Origin: Chloroflexota bacterium
Lineage (GTDB): Bacteria; Chloroflexota; Anaerolineae; Anaerolineales; Anaerolineaceae
Length of the DNA stretch: 7,477 nt
Direction of reading: 5' to 3'
NCBI GenBank assembly: GCA_019136175.1
Contig: JAGVUS010000243.1
Coordinates: forward strand, 1 to 7,477
A program made the position numbers and the translations under genes. The notes below the pieces were generated by a model. The model saw only the letters and a list, made by a program, of their open reading frames with translations. It was not told the origin of the DNA and made no database searches. Position 1 is the first letter of the stretch, and every line of letters starts with the position of its first letter. Of this stretch, positions 1 through 6,224 are shown piece after piece.

Positions 1-104
1 GTGGGTGTGGCGGCAGGCGGCGTGGACGCTGACAGTTTGCATCCCGAAAGCAAGATGCCGCCGAGCAAGGTAATCACAACCAGGGCAATCAATTTCTTAT
101 TCAT
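1..104 (-). CDS. Lipoprotein, N-terminal part (runs off the left edge)
   Basis: The reverse strand from 104 down to the window edge encodes 34 complete codons of an exported lipoprotein. The start is well supported: an AAGGAGGA ribosome-binding site (115-122) precedes the ATG. The peptide has a lysine-containing N-terminus (MNKK), a hydrophobic segment at about residues 5-19, and a lipobox LSGC with the lipidated cysteine at residue 22. After the cysteine comes a Ser/Thr/Pro/Ala-rich stretch (SASTPPAATP), a typical flexible linker between a lipid anchor and an extracytoplasmic domain. The mature domain lies outside the window, so the function cannot be told; solute-binding proteins, isomerases and thioredoxin-like proteins all start this way. 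A separate promoter at 203-231 suggests it is transcribed independently of the kinase operon upstream on the same strand. Signal peptide and lipobox are seen directly; surface location is inferred from them. Confidence 0.82.
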   Translation of the reverse strand, partial: MNKKLIALVVITLLGGILLSGCKLSASTPPAATP

Positions 105-131
105 GGGCGGGGTATCCTCCTTAACATCAGT

Positions 132-182
132 TTGCCCCCATTCCAGATGGGCAATCATTGGCAATGGAAATCAAACTTTGAT
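132..182 (-). promoter_or_regulatory. Leader of the lipoprotein gene with a dyad and a hairpin
   Basis: Between the predicted transcription start (about 196) and the lipoprotein ATG lies a leader of about 90 nt with two symmetric elements. A perfect 6+6 inverted repeat with a 1-nt centre, ATCAAA-N-TTTGAT, sits at 170-182, just downstream of the predicted start, where a repressor could bind. A possible RNA hairpin at 132-154 pairs TTGCCCAT with ATGGGGGCAA (two bulged G) around a 5-nt loop, close upstream of the ribosome-binding site. The octamer ATGTTAAG also occurs twice, at 188-195 and 120-127, the second copy running into the ribosome-binding site. No known riboswitch class is recognised. 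The symmetry is visible; any regulatory role is a guess. The rest of 105-313 shows no gene and no convincing terminator for the kinase operon. Confidence 0.3.
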
Positions 183-202
183 CATCTCTTAACATTTTAA
201 TG

Positions 203-231
203 ATAGTAGCATAACCTCCCGGGTGCGTCAA
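203..231 (-). promoter_or_regulatory. Sigma70-type promoter for the lipoprotein gene
   Basis: Read on the minus strand, TTGACG (226-231) and TACTAT (203-208) are separated by exactly 17 nt, matching the housekeeping sigma consensus at 5 of 6 positions in each box. The expected transcription start is near 196, about 92 nt before the lipoprotein ATG. It lies in the gap after the kinase gene stop codon at 314, in the same direction, so the lipoprotein probably has its own transcript. Confidence 0.7.
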
Positions 232-313
232 GCATCCACAATCGAGTATTTTTGAGCAGAAAATCCATACACTGACCGATGCAAGAAGGATGCCAGATGA
301 AACAACCTGACGA

Positions 314-2248
314 TCAGGACTGCCGGGCTAAGGGCAGTACCACGGCAACCCTGGTTCCGCCGCCGGGTGGCGATTCAACCCATACCCTGCCCTGGTGGCT
401 TTCCACAATCGATTTTACAATTGCCAGTCCCAGCCCGGTGCCGCTGGTTTCAGTGCTTACATTTGCACCCCGGTAAAATTTCTCAAACACATACAATAGA
501 TCAAGCGACGGGATGCCCACTCCGGTATCCTGGACAACCAGGATGAGCTGGTTTGTATCTACTTCCATCGCAAGCGTGATGGTACCCCCGTCGGGCGTGT
601 ATTTATGGGCATTATCCAGCAGGTGGCTGACCAGCTGGCGCATTTGCAGGGGGTCTGCCAGAACCGCCGGGAGTTCATTCGGAATCACCAGATTCAGGGT
701 TTGATTCATGGCATGGAACTCATCCACCATCTCCTCAGCAACAAACCGGGCAATCTGATCCATCCGGACAGTTTCCCGGCTCAGGTCAAAGCTGGCTTCA
801 ATCTGCCCCAGGCTCACCAGGTCATCCACCAGGCGGGTGATATTCTGGACACTTGCCTGCACCCGCTTGATGAAATTCCTCTGCATCTCATTCACTGGAC
901 CCACGCGGTCAATCAATTCCACGTAACCCAAGATGGCAGTGAGCGGGGAGCGCAGGTCGTGTGAGACCGTATGGACAAACTCGCTTTTGATGCGATCCAT
1001 CTTTTTTAGATGGCTGACATCATGCATTGTAATGGCAGCGCCTACCTCTGGGATGGGTGTCAACTGCACACTCCACACCCGCCCGCCTTCTGCAGTCCAA
1101 TCCACATGATTGGAGTTGTTTTTGCCAATTCCGCCCACCAGCTGGCGGAGCGGTTCCGGCTCCAACACATCCAGGATGGGGCGTCCCAGCCAGGAAGAAT
1201 TCTGTTCCAGTCCAAGCGCCTCGCTTGCCAGCGGATTCATCAGGATCAGCCGCTCATCCAGGTCGATCACCAGGACACCGTCCTGGATGTTGGCAAGAAT
1301 TGCCTGGAGCTGATTGCGTTCCGCCATCATATCCGAAAAGATGCCGGCATTTTGCAAGGCAATCACCGCATACTCTGCCAGCGCCAGTAAAACTTTAATG
1401 GTTCGATCAGGATCAAGCATCCCCCCCGTGCGATTATCCACACCCAGCACACCAATCACCGTGCCGCGCAGCTTGAGGGGAACATAGACAAGTGAATGCA
1501 CCAGGTAGGAAGTCTTGATTTTTTGAGGAGTGTTCTGGTCAAGCACAACCGGTTGACCGGAACGCAGCACCGAACCTGCCAGCGTGTCGGTGATCGGCAG
1601 GCGGAATGTGCGCACAAAATCCTCCTGAAAATTTCTACCAGCCCGCATATATAATTCACCGGTTTCTGTGTCCATTAAGAGCAGGCTGCCCTCTTCCGAA
1701 CCGGTTAGATCCACTGCTGTTTCCACAATGGCACGCAAGACATCATCCAGGTTGAGGGTGGATGTGATGGTTTGTCCCAGGCGTGTCATCGTTTCCAGTT
1801 CATCCAGCCGCTGACGCAGCCGGTCTGTGTTTCCACGAATATGCCGCTGCCCCCAATCCTGAAGCTGACTGCCACGGCGGAGTGCCGCTGTAACTCGCTG
1901 CTGCATTTCCTGATAAAGCAAAGGAGGCGAAAAGGTGAAGACCAGCCCCATCTCCAGGACGCGTTGTTGAGCTGCATTCTCCTTTTTTCCCATGTAGAAA
2001 AGGACCGGCATCGCCGGATTCCGGCGCAGAACAGGTTCCAGCCAGTCCAGGGTGGAACCTTCCGGCAGCCTTTCCGCAAGAACAAAGAGCGAGGGGGAAC
2101 GCTCCGCCAGGTATTGTGAAGCCGATTGACGATCCGTACAGGTGATCACCGAGCAGCCGGAAGCGGTCACCACTTGCTTTACAAGGTGTTCCACGACGGG
2201 GTCGGGCAATAAAAGCAAGGCTGTAGGAGGAGTGTGATTAAATGTCAT
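314..2248 (-). CDS. Cytoplasmic sensor histidine kinase: pseudo-receiver, GAF, PAS, HisKA, HATPase
   Basis: A 644-residue histidine kinase with no membrane segment, so a cytoplasmic sensor that autophosphorylates and passes phosphate to an unseen partner. Residues ~9-125 form a receiver-like domain; ~155-300 a GAF domain; ~310-415 a PAS domain (DGVLVIDLDERLILMNP); ~418-485 the dimerisation domain with phosphoacceptor His430 (VSHDLRSPL); ~525-640 the ATPase domain with N box Asn546 (LLDNAHKYTPDGG), G1 DTGVGIP (574-580), F box FEKFYRG (588-594) and G2 GTGLGLAI (603-610). The kinase core therefore looks active. The receiver does not: the acidic pair is Leu14-Pro15, the phosphoacceptor Asp is Ala58, Thr is Met86 and Lys is Ser107. 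The ATG lies 15 nt after the stop of the upstream kinase-like gene, with a weak GGTGAT ribosome-binding site, so the two are probably co-transcribed. Ligands and cognate regulator are unknown; no DNA-binding response regulator lies in the window. Confidence 0.94.
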   Translation of the reverse strand: MTFNHTPPTALLLLPDPVVEHLVKQVVTASGCSVITCTDRQSASQYLAERSPSLFVLAERLPEGSTLDWLEPVLRRNPAMPVLFYMGKKENAAQQRVLEMGLVFTFSPPLLYQEMQQRVTAALRRGSQLQDWGQRHIRGNTDRLRQRLDELETMTRLGQTITSTLNLDDVLRAIVETAVDLTGSEEGSLLLMDTETGELYMRAGRNFQEDFVRTFRLPITDTLAGSVLRSGQPVVLDQNTPQKIKTSYLVHSLVYVPLKLRGTVIGVLGVDNRTGGMLDPDRTIKVLLALAEYAVIALQNAGIFSDMMAERNQLQAILANIQDGVLVIDLDERLILMNPLASEALGLEQNSSWLGRPILDVLEPEPLRQLVGGIGKNNSNHVDWTAEGGRVWSVQLTPIPEVGAAITMHDVSHLKKMDRIKSEFVHTVSHDLRSPLTAILGYVELIDRVGPVNEMQRNFIKRVQASVQNITRLVDDLVSLGQIEASFDLSRETVRMDQIARFVAEEMVDEFHAMNQTLNLVIPNELPAVLADPLQMRQLVSHLLDNAHKYTPDGGTITLAMEVDTNQLILVVQDTGVGIPSLDLLYVFEKFYRGANVSTETSGTGLGLAIVKSIVESHQGRVWVESPPGGGTRVAVVLPLARQS

Positions 2249-2263
2249 GCATCACCAATAAGA

Positions 2264-3925
2264 TTAAATTCTGGATTTGATTGGAAGTGTAAAATGGAAA
2301 ATCGTTCCCTCACCCTTCTGACTTTCCGCCCAGACCTTGCCCCCCAGGCTTGTAATAATTTGTTTGACGACTGGCAGATTGATTCCCAATCCCCCATATC
2401 GCTGGGCTGCCGGCAGGGCAGCCTGAGCCTTGGGATCAAATAACGCCACGGTCTCAGCTGGTTCAAGTCCGGGTCCCCCATCTGAAACCACTCCGTGCGC
2501 CTGGTGACCACCAGTCACTTCCAGGTGAACCTCCACCTGCCTGCCGGGCATGGAAGACCGCAAAGCGTGGGAAAGAAATCCATCCAGGGCTTGCGCCAGT
2601 TGACCGGGTGTGCCCGGAACCAGTACTTTCCCTTCTGGAAAATGCACTGCAATCCGGACCTGGTTTTTTTCAGCCACAGCAGAAAAACGCCGGGCAGCTT
2701 CCTGAATCATTTCCACCAGGTCTGTTGCCCCCTGGCTGCCCTGGCGCATTCCACTGAGTGCCTGTTCAATTCCCGCTTCCACCTGGGCAAGGGTATTAAT
2801 GGCAGTCAGCAAGTCATTCATATGACGGCGGCGGTTGGGGTTTAAGCTGAGAGTCGCTTCCCGGTTTAATCCATCCAACGCCCTGCTGGCAGCGGATAGC
2901 GGACCATCCAGCTCTCTACGAACAGACTCCAGCAGGGTTTGTGTGATTTCTTCATTCAACCTTGCATTATCTGCTGCAATCTGTTGGGCGCGCGCCCGCT
3001 GTTCCACTGCGCGGAAAAGACGAGCATTGACCAGCGAGATGGACGCGTAATCGGCAACTGCCTCCAGCAGGTGCTGTTCACTGGGCGTGAATGCAACCGA
3101 CTGCCGGCGGACTGTCACCAACAAGCCGACCACCTGTTTCTGAACCTTGACAGGTACAATCAATACGGATTGTCCCAAAGCTGAGATTTTAAACCGCTTG
3201 ACCGGATCGCCATGAATACAGAGCGGTTCCCCCGACATTGCCACGAGCGAACTGATGCCATCATCCCAGGGCTGGTTCATGCGAACGGTTACAGCCTGGG
3301 GCAGATTTCGCTGGGCGGCAAGCAGGTAGGCATTGCTCGATTCGTCCCACAACATCAGCCATCCCATGTCCGCCTGCGTGACCCCCACTGCACCTTCCAG
3401 GATTTTTTCAAAAAGATATGCCTGGTCTGTCACAGAAGTAACAGCCTTGCCAATCGAAAAAATGGCAGTTAACTCACGCACGCGCTGCTGCAGTTCCTGG
3501 TTGGTTTTCTGAAGCTGTTTCTCCAGCCGGTCACGTTCCCTGCGTTCATGCACCTGCTTCAGGATGCGCTCAACCGCCTGGACAATTTCCGCTTCGCGCA
3601 GGGGCAAGATTAAATAGTCTGCAGCCCCAAGCCGGAACGTCTGGATAACCTCGGACTCCATGCCCGGTGCTGCAACCACAATCACAGGGATGTCCATTCG
3701 CTGGGAATTCAAGACCACCAGCAAATCCTTGCCACTCAATCCCGGTGTTTGCAGGTTGGTGATAATCAAATCCGGGGCAAGCTGCATGGCACGGGAGATG
3801 GCAGCCGAGCCATCTGCAACCACAAAAGTCTGGAATCCCGCAGCCTGCAAAGCCTGGCGGCTGATGAGATCGCTGATCAACGGATCACTCTCAACAATTA
3901 GAATGCGATCTTGCGCCATTTTCAT
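2264..3925 (-). CDS. Receiver-GAF-kinase-like protein, probably a pseudokinase
   Basis: A 553-residue soluble protein built like the neighbouring kinase but without PAS. Residues ~6-120 are a receiver fold (RILIVESDP; PDLIITNLQTPG), ~125-155 a coiled coil, ~155-305 a GAF domain, ~315-400 a dimerisation-like helical region, ~430-550 an HATPase-like domain. Key residues are replaced throughout. In the receiver the acidic pair is Glu12-Ser13, the phosphoacceptor Asp is Asn57, Thr is Ala85 and Lys is Leu107. The H box reads VRRELDGPL, so the phosphorylated His is Arg337. The N-box Asn is His453. The G1 core DGGPG (482-486) and a G2-like GGLG (511-514) remain, so nucleotide binding is conceivable. 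Likely a regulator or heterodimer partner of the kinase 15 nt downstream (inference). The ATG at 3925 is chosen because the receiver starts at once and a -10 lies 6 nt upstream; 3919 is possible, and 3976 adds an unrelated extension. Confidence 0.88.
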   Translation of the reverse strand: MKMAQDRILIVESDPLISDLISRQALQAAGFQTFVVADGSAAISRAMQLAPDLIITNLQTPGLSGKDLLVVLNSQRMDIPVIVVAAPGMESEVIQTFRLGAADYLILPLREAEIVQAVERILKQVHERRERDRLEKQLQKTNQELQQRVRELTAIFSIGKAVTSVTDQAYLFEKILEGAVGVTQADMGWLMLWDESSNAYLLAAQRNLPQAVTVRMNQPWDDGISSLVAMSGEPLCIHGDPVKRFKISALGQSVLIVPVKVQKQVVGLLVTVRRQSVAFTPSEQHLLEAVADYASISLVNARLFRAVEQRARAQQIAADNARLNEEITQTLLESVRRELDGPLSAASRALDGLNREATLSLNPNRRRHMNDLLTAINTLAQVEAGIEQALSGMRQGSQGATDLVEMIQEAARRFSAVAEKNQVRIAVHFPEGKVLVPGTPGQLAQALDGFLSHALRSSMPGRQVEVHLEVTGGHQAHGVVSDGGPGLEPAETVALFDPKAQAALPAAQRYGGLGINLPVVKQIITSLGGKVWAESQKGEGTIFHFTLPIKSRI

Positions 3926-3931
3926 ATCTGT

Positions 3932-3940
3932 ATCATAGCA
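3932..3940 (-). promoter_or_regulatory. Extended -10 promoter for the signalling operon, leaderless type
   Basis: On the minus strand TGC-TATGAT forms an extended -10 element (hexamer 3932-3937, TG at 3939-3940). Six nucleotides separate it from the ATG at 3925, so transcription should start at or next to the first base of the start codon. No Shine-Dalgarno sequence precedes that ATG. No well-placed -35 is seen (the nearest TTG-containing hexamers are 14 or 21 nt away), which is acceptable for an extended -10 promoter. The motif is visible; leaderless start is inferred. Confidence 0.5.
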
Positions 3941-4008
3941 CGAAATCCGCTTGCCAATGATCAATTTTTCCTTCATTCCCGGACTTTACAGAAATGTAGA
4001 TTCCCGGC

Positions 4009-4039
4009 TTTCTTGTAAGAAATTTGTAAGATGCATCTT
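4009..4039. promoter_or_regulatory. Two adjacent perfect dyads in the divergent control region
   Basis: Two perfect inverted repeats lie between the divergent promoters. The first is TTTCTT-GT-AAGAAA (4009-4022); the second is the 12-bp palindrome AAGATGCATCTT (4028-4039), ending 7 bp before the -35 of the dnaJ-like promoter. The octamer TTGTAAGA also occurs as a direct repeat (4013-4020 and 4024-4031) with an 11-bp period, the helical phasing used by OmpR/PhoB-type regulators. The position suits an operator or activator site for the plus-strand operon and possibly for both. No match to the CIRCE heat-shock element is present. The binding protein is unknown. Confidence 0.4.
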
Positions 4040-4046
4040 TTTTCAC

Positions 4047-4076
4047 TTGACTTTGGGGATGGCATCGACATACAAT
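4047..4076 (+). promoter_or_regulatory. Sigma70-type promoter for the dnaJ-htrA operon, leaderless type
   Basis: TTGACT (4047-4052) and TACAAT (4071-4076) are separated by 18 nt, each matching the housekeeping consensus at 5 of 6 positions. The -10 is followed by GAGGAT and then the ATG at 4083, so transcription should start at about the A of the start codon. The GAGG before the ATG is only 2 nt from it, too close to act as a Shine-Dalgarno site. This strongly favours 4083 over the earlier in-frame ATG at 3951, which lies upstream of the promoter. Confidence 0.65.
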
Positions 4077-4082
4077 GAGGAT

Positions 4083-4979
4083 ATGGATTATAAGGATTAT
4101 TATCAGATTCTAGGGGTTAACCGTAACGCTTCTGAAGAGGACATCCGCAAAGCATTCCGTAAACTTGCCATGAAACATCACCCGGATAAGAACCCTGGGA
4201 ATAAACAGGCAGAGGAGCGCTTTAAAGAAATCAACGAAGCATATGAAGTGCTGAGCGATGCGCAAAAGCGTGCCCGCTATGACCAGTTGGGAGAATCCTA
4301 CAGCCGCTGGCAGCAATCTGGCGGCAACCCCGGCAACTTCAACTGGGATCCCTGGACCACCCGAACGACCGGAACCGCCCGACCGGAAAATTTGGACGAT
4401 CTTTTTGGCAGTTTTTCGGATTTTTTCTACACCATATTTGGCGGCATGCCTACCGGTACTGCCACCCGCACCCGCTCCACGCGGACTGCCCGCCGACCGG
4501 TCTATGAACATCCCGTGGCGATCAGCTTCCAGGAAGCCTACCAAGGCTGTGAACGAATTATTCAGATGGAGAACCAGCGCATCCAGGTGAAAATCCCTGC
4601 AGGCGCACGAACTGGCACCAAGGTGCGTGTTCCCGCTGGCAGCAACCCCACCAGCGGAGACCTGTACCTCGTCATTGAAGTGACACCCGATGATCGGTAT
4701 GAACGAAAAGGAGACGACCTTTACACCAACGTCCAAACTGATTTATATACTGCCATCCTTGGAGGACAGGTCAACGTGGAGACACCGTCCGGTCAGGTGG
4801 TATTATCCATCCCGGCGGGAACCCAGCCCGGGCAAACCTTCCGCCTGAATGGGCGCGGCATGCCCCACCTGCGCGATCCCAAAACTCACGGCGACCTGTA
4901 TGTTCGGCTCAAGGTCAAGCTGCCCCGGCAGCTCAATGAGCATCAACGGAAATTATTTGAAGAATTGCGGGCAAGTTAA
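4083..4979 (+). CDS. DnaJ-family co-chaperone without zinc finger (CbpA-like, type II)
   Basis: A 298-residue J-domain protein that should stimulate the ATPase of a DnaK-type Hsp70 and deliver unfolded clients in the cytoplasm. Residues 4-70 are a complete J domain with the HPD motif at 33-35 (KHHPDKNPG) and the usual end YEVLSDAQKRARYDQLG. A Gly/Phe/Trp-rich region follows (~78-121; FNWDPW, LDDLFGSFSDFF), then a Thr/Arg-rich linker (~122-138). Residues ~143-200 and ~209-295 are the two C-terminal substrate-binding domains (QVKIPAGARTGTKVRV; LSIPAGTQPGQTFRLNGRGMP). There is no CxxCxGxG zinc-finger repeat, so it resembles CbpA rather than housekeeping DnaJ; no dnaK or grpE is nearby. The start at 4083 is set by the promoter and by the J domain beginning at once. 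It is the first gene of the likely operon, with 44 nt to the protease gene. Confidence 0.95.
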   Translation: MDYKDYYQILGVNRNASEEDIRKAFRKLAMKHHPDKNPGNKQAEERFKEINEAYEVLSDAQKRARYDQLGESYSRWQQSGGNPGNFNWDPWTTRTTGTARPENLDDLFGSFSDFFYTIFGGMPTGTATRTRSTRTARRPVYEHPVAISFQEAYQGCERIIQMENQRIQVKIPAGARTGTKVRVPAGSNPTSGDLYLVIEVTPDDRYERKGDDLYTNVQTDLYTAILGGQVNVETPSGQVVLSIPAGTQPGQTFRLNGRGMPHLRDPKTHGDLYVRLKVKLPRQLNEHQRKLFEELRAS

Positions 4980-5023
4980 ACCCGCCCCGAATTACATCCA
5001 TCATAAAGAAAGGATCTTGTTTT

Positions 5024-6184
5024 ATGAAGAAGGTTCTTGTTGGAATCATCCTTTCTATCATCCTTTTGACATCCCTGGCATGCCAGCTTAGCGTAGGGCT
5101 GCCTTTTCAACAGCAGGTTACCCCTGTACCCACCTATAGCGCACCCATCCTGCCAACCCCCATTCCCGGCATGGATTACAGCAGCCTGAACGAACGCGAT
5201 GCCATCCTGACACAACTATACCTCAACGTTAATCCGGGAGTGGTGACCGTCCGCAATTACAATGCAATGAGCGGCAGCGAGGGGTCCGGTTTCGTTTATG
5301 ATACAGCCGGGCATATTGTTACCAATTACCACGTTGTGGAAAATGCTGATGACCTGGAGGTCAATTTTCCATCCGGCTTTAAAACCCATGCGACCATCAT
5401 CGGAACCGACCTGGATTCCGACCTGGCAGTACTGGAGTTAAAAACCCTGCCGCCCGAGTTGCGCCCCCTGCCGCTGGGAGACCCGGCGCAAATCCGTGTA
5501 GGTCAGACAGTCATTGCTATTGGCAATCCGTTCGGCTTCAGCAGTACCATGACGGTTGGGGTCATCTCCGCCAAGGGACGGGTGCTCGATTCGCTGCGCC
5601 AAACAGAAGGCGGCACTTACTTTTCCGCCGGTGATATGATTCAGACGGATGCAGCCATCAATCCAGGAAATTCTGGAGGACCTCTCCTCAACCTGAACGG
5701 CGAAGTGATTGGCGTGAATCGCGCCATTTATACCGACTTTGTCAACCCTGCCGAACAACCCGTCAACAGCGGCGTTGGATTTGCCATTTCCGTCTCCATT
5801 GTCCGGCAGGTTGTTCCCTCACTGATTGAAAAGGGATATTATGACTACCCCTATATCGGGATTACCAGCCGCGAGCAAATGGCGCTGGTTGAACTGGAAG
5901 CGCTGGGCTTGCCGCAGATGACCGGCGCCTATGTGCTGGGAGTTGCCTCCGGTGGTCCGGCAGAAAGAGCCGGAATCCGGGCAGGCACAACCCCCACCAG
6001 CATCACCGGCTTGTATGGTGGTGGAGATTTAATCATTGAAGTCGATCAACAACCCGTGATTGTTTTTGGTGATATGCTCACCTATCTCATCACGCAGAAA
6101 CACCCCGGCGACACGGTGGTGCTCACCGTGCTGCGCAATGGGGAACGAAAGGAGGTGCCTGTTACTTTAGCAAAACGCCCATAA
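5024..6184 (+). CDS. htrA: HtrA/DegP-type serine protease, lipoprotein with one PDZ domain
   Basis: A 386-residue trypsin-fold protease of the HtrA family, which degrades or processes misfolded proteins outside the cytoplasm. The N-terminus is a signal peptide (MKKVLVGII...) with the lipobox SLAC and lipidated Cys20, followed by a proline-rich linker (~24-50; TPVPTYSAPILPTPIPG). The protease domain (~65-262) has the full catalytic triad: His103 (TNYHVV), Asp133 (DSDLAVLEL) and Ser217 (NPGNSGGPL). One PDZ domain (~272-380) includes GVASGGPAERAGIRAG and GGGDLIIEVD. Length matches one-PDZ HtrA proteins. The ATG is preceded by AAAGGA (5009-5014) with 9-nt spacing. It lies 44 nt after the DnaJ-like gene and 40 nt before the eRF1-like gene, with no terminator in either gap, so operon membership is likely. 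Many HtrA proteins are anchored by a transmembrane helix or are soluble in the periplasm; here a lipid anchor is predicted. Confidence 0.95.
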   Translation: MKKVLVGIILSIILLTSLACQLSVGLPFQQQVTPVPTYSAPILPTPIPGMDYSSLNERDAILTQLYLNVNPGVVTVRNYNAMSGSEGSGFVYDTAGHIVTNYHVVENADDLEVNFPSGFKTHATIIGTDLDSDLAVLELKTLPPELRPLPLGDPAQIRVGQTVIAIGNPFGFSSTMTVGVISAKGRVLDSLRQTEGGTYFSAGDMIQTDAAINPGNSGGPLLNLNGEVIGVNRAIYTDFVNPAEQPVNSGVGFAISVSIVRQVVPSLIEKGYYDYPYIGITSREQMALVELEALGLPQMTGAYVLGVASGGPAERAGIRAGTTPTSITGLYGGGDLIIEVDQQPVIVFGDMLTYLITQKHPGDTVVLTVLRNGERKEVPVTLAKRP

Positions 6185-6214
6185 GGCGTCCGGTTGGTTC
6201 CACCCATTCTTTTT

Positions 6215-6219
6215 GGAGG
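6215..6219 (+). promoter_or_regulatory. Ribosome-binding site that fixes the eRF1-like start
   Basis: GGAGG lies 5 nt before the ATG at 6225. It overlaps the possible upstream TTG start at 6213, which therefore cannot be the real start. The protein beginning at 6225 opens with MLTEHDLRELVEF, the point where the conserved domain starts. Confidence 0.8.
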
Positions 6220-6224
6220 CTGCA

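Noticed and set aside
1..192. Plus-strand open frame at the left edge
   Set aside because: The opposite strand encodes a lipoprotein signal peptide with lipobox and a strong ribosome-binding site; the plus frame is its shadow.
3926..3976. Longer start (3976) for the kinase-like gene
   Set aside because: The added 17 residues precede a receiver domain that normally starts within a few residues of Met. The extension covers the extended -10 motif, and no Shine-Dalgarno site precedes 3976.
4028..4045. AAGATGCATCTT followed by T residues as a terminator
   Set aside because: The palindrome has no room for a loop; a 4-nt loop leaves only a 4-bp A/T-rich stem. It lies just upstream of the dnaJ promoter, so a protein-binding dyad is more likely.
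3951..4082. Upstream in-frame ATG extension of the DnaJ-like gene
   Set aside because: The extra 44 residues do not resemble J-domain proteins and would be encoded upstream of and across the -35/-10 elements. The J domain begins directly after the ATG at 4083.
3926..4082. CIRCE (HrcA) heat-shock operator upstream of the DnaJ-like gene
   Set aside because: No TTAGCACTC-N9-GAGTGCTAA match is present, even allowing a few mismatches by eye.
4110..4736. 208-codon open frame antisense to the DnaJ-like gene
   Set aside because: It mirrors a clear conserved coding sequence, has no recognisable domain, and lacks a promoter or ribosome-binding site of its own. The same applies to the other antisense frames over 6264-6956 and 605-1390.
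6213..6224. TTG start for the eRF1-like gene
   Set aside because: The TTG overlaps the GGAGG ribosome-binding site that serves the ATG at 6225.
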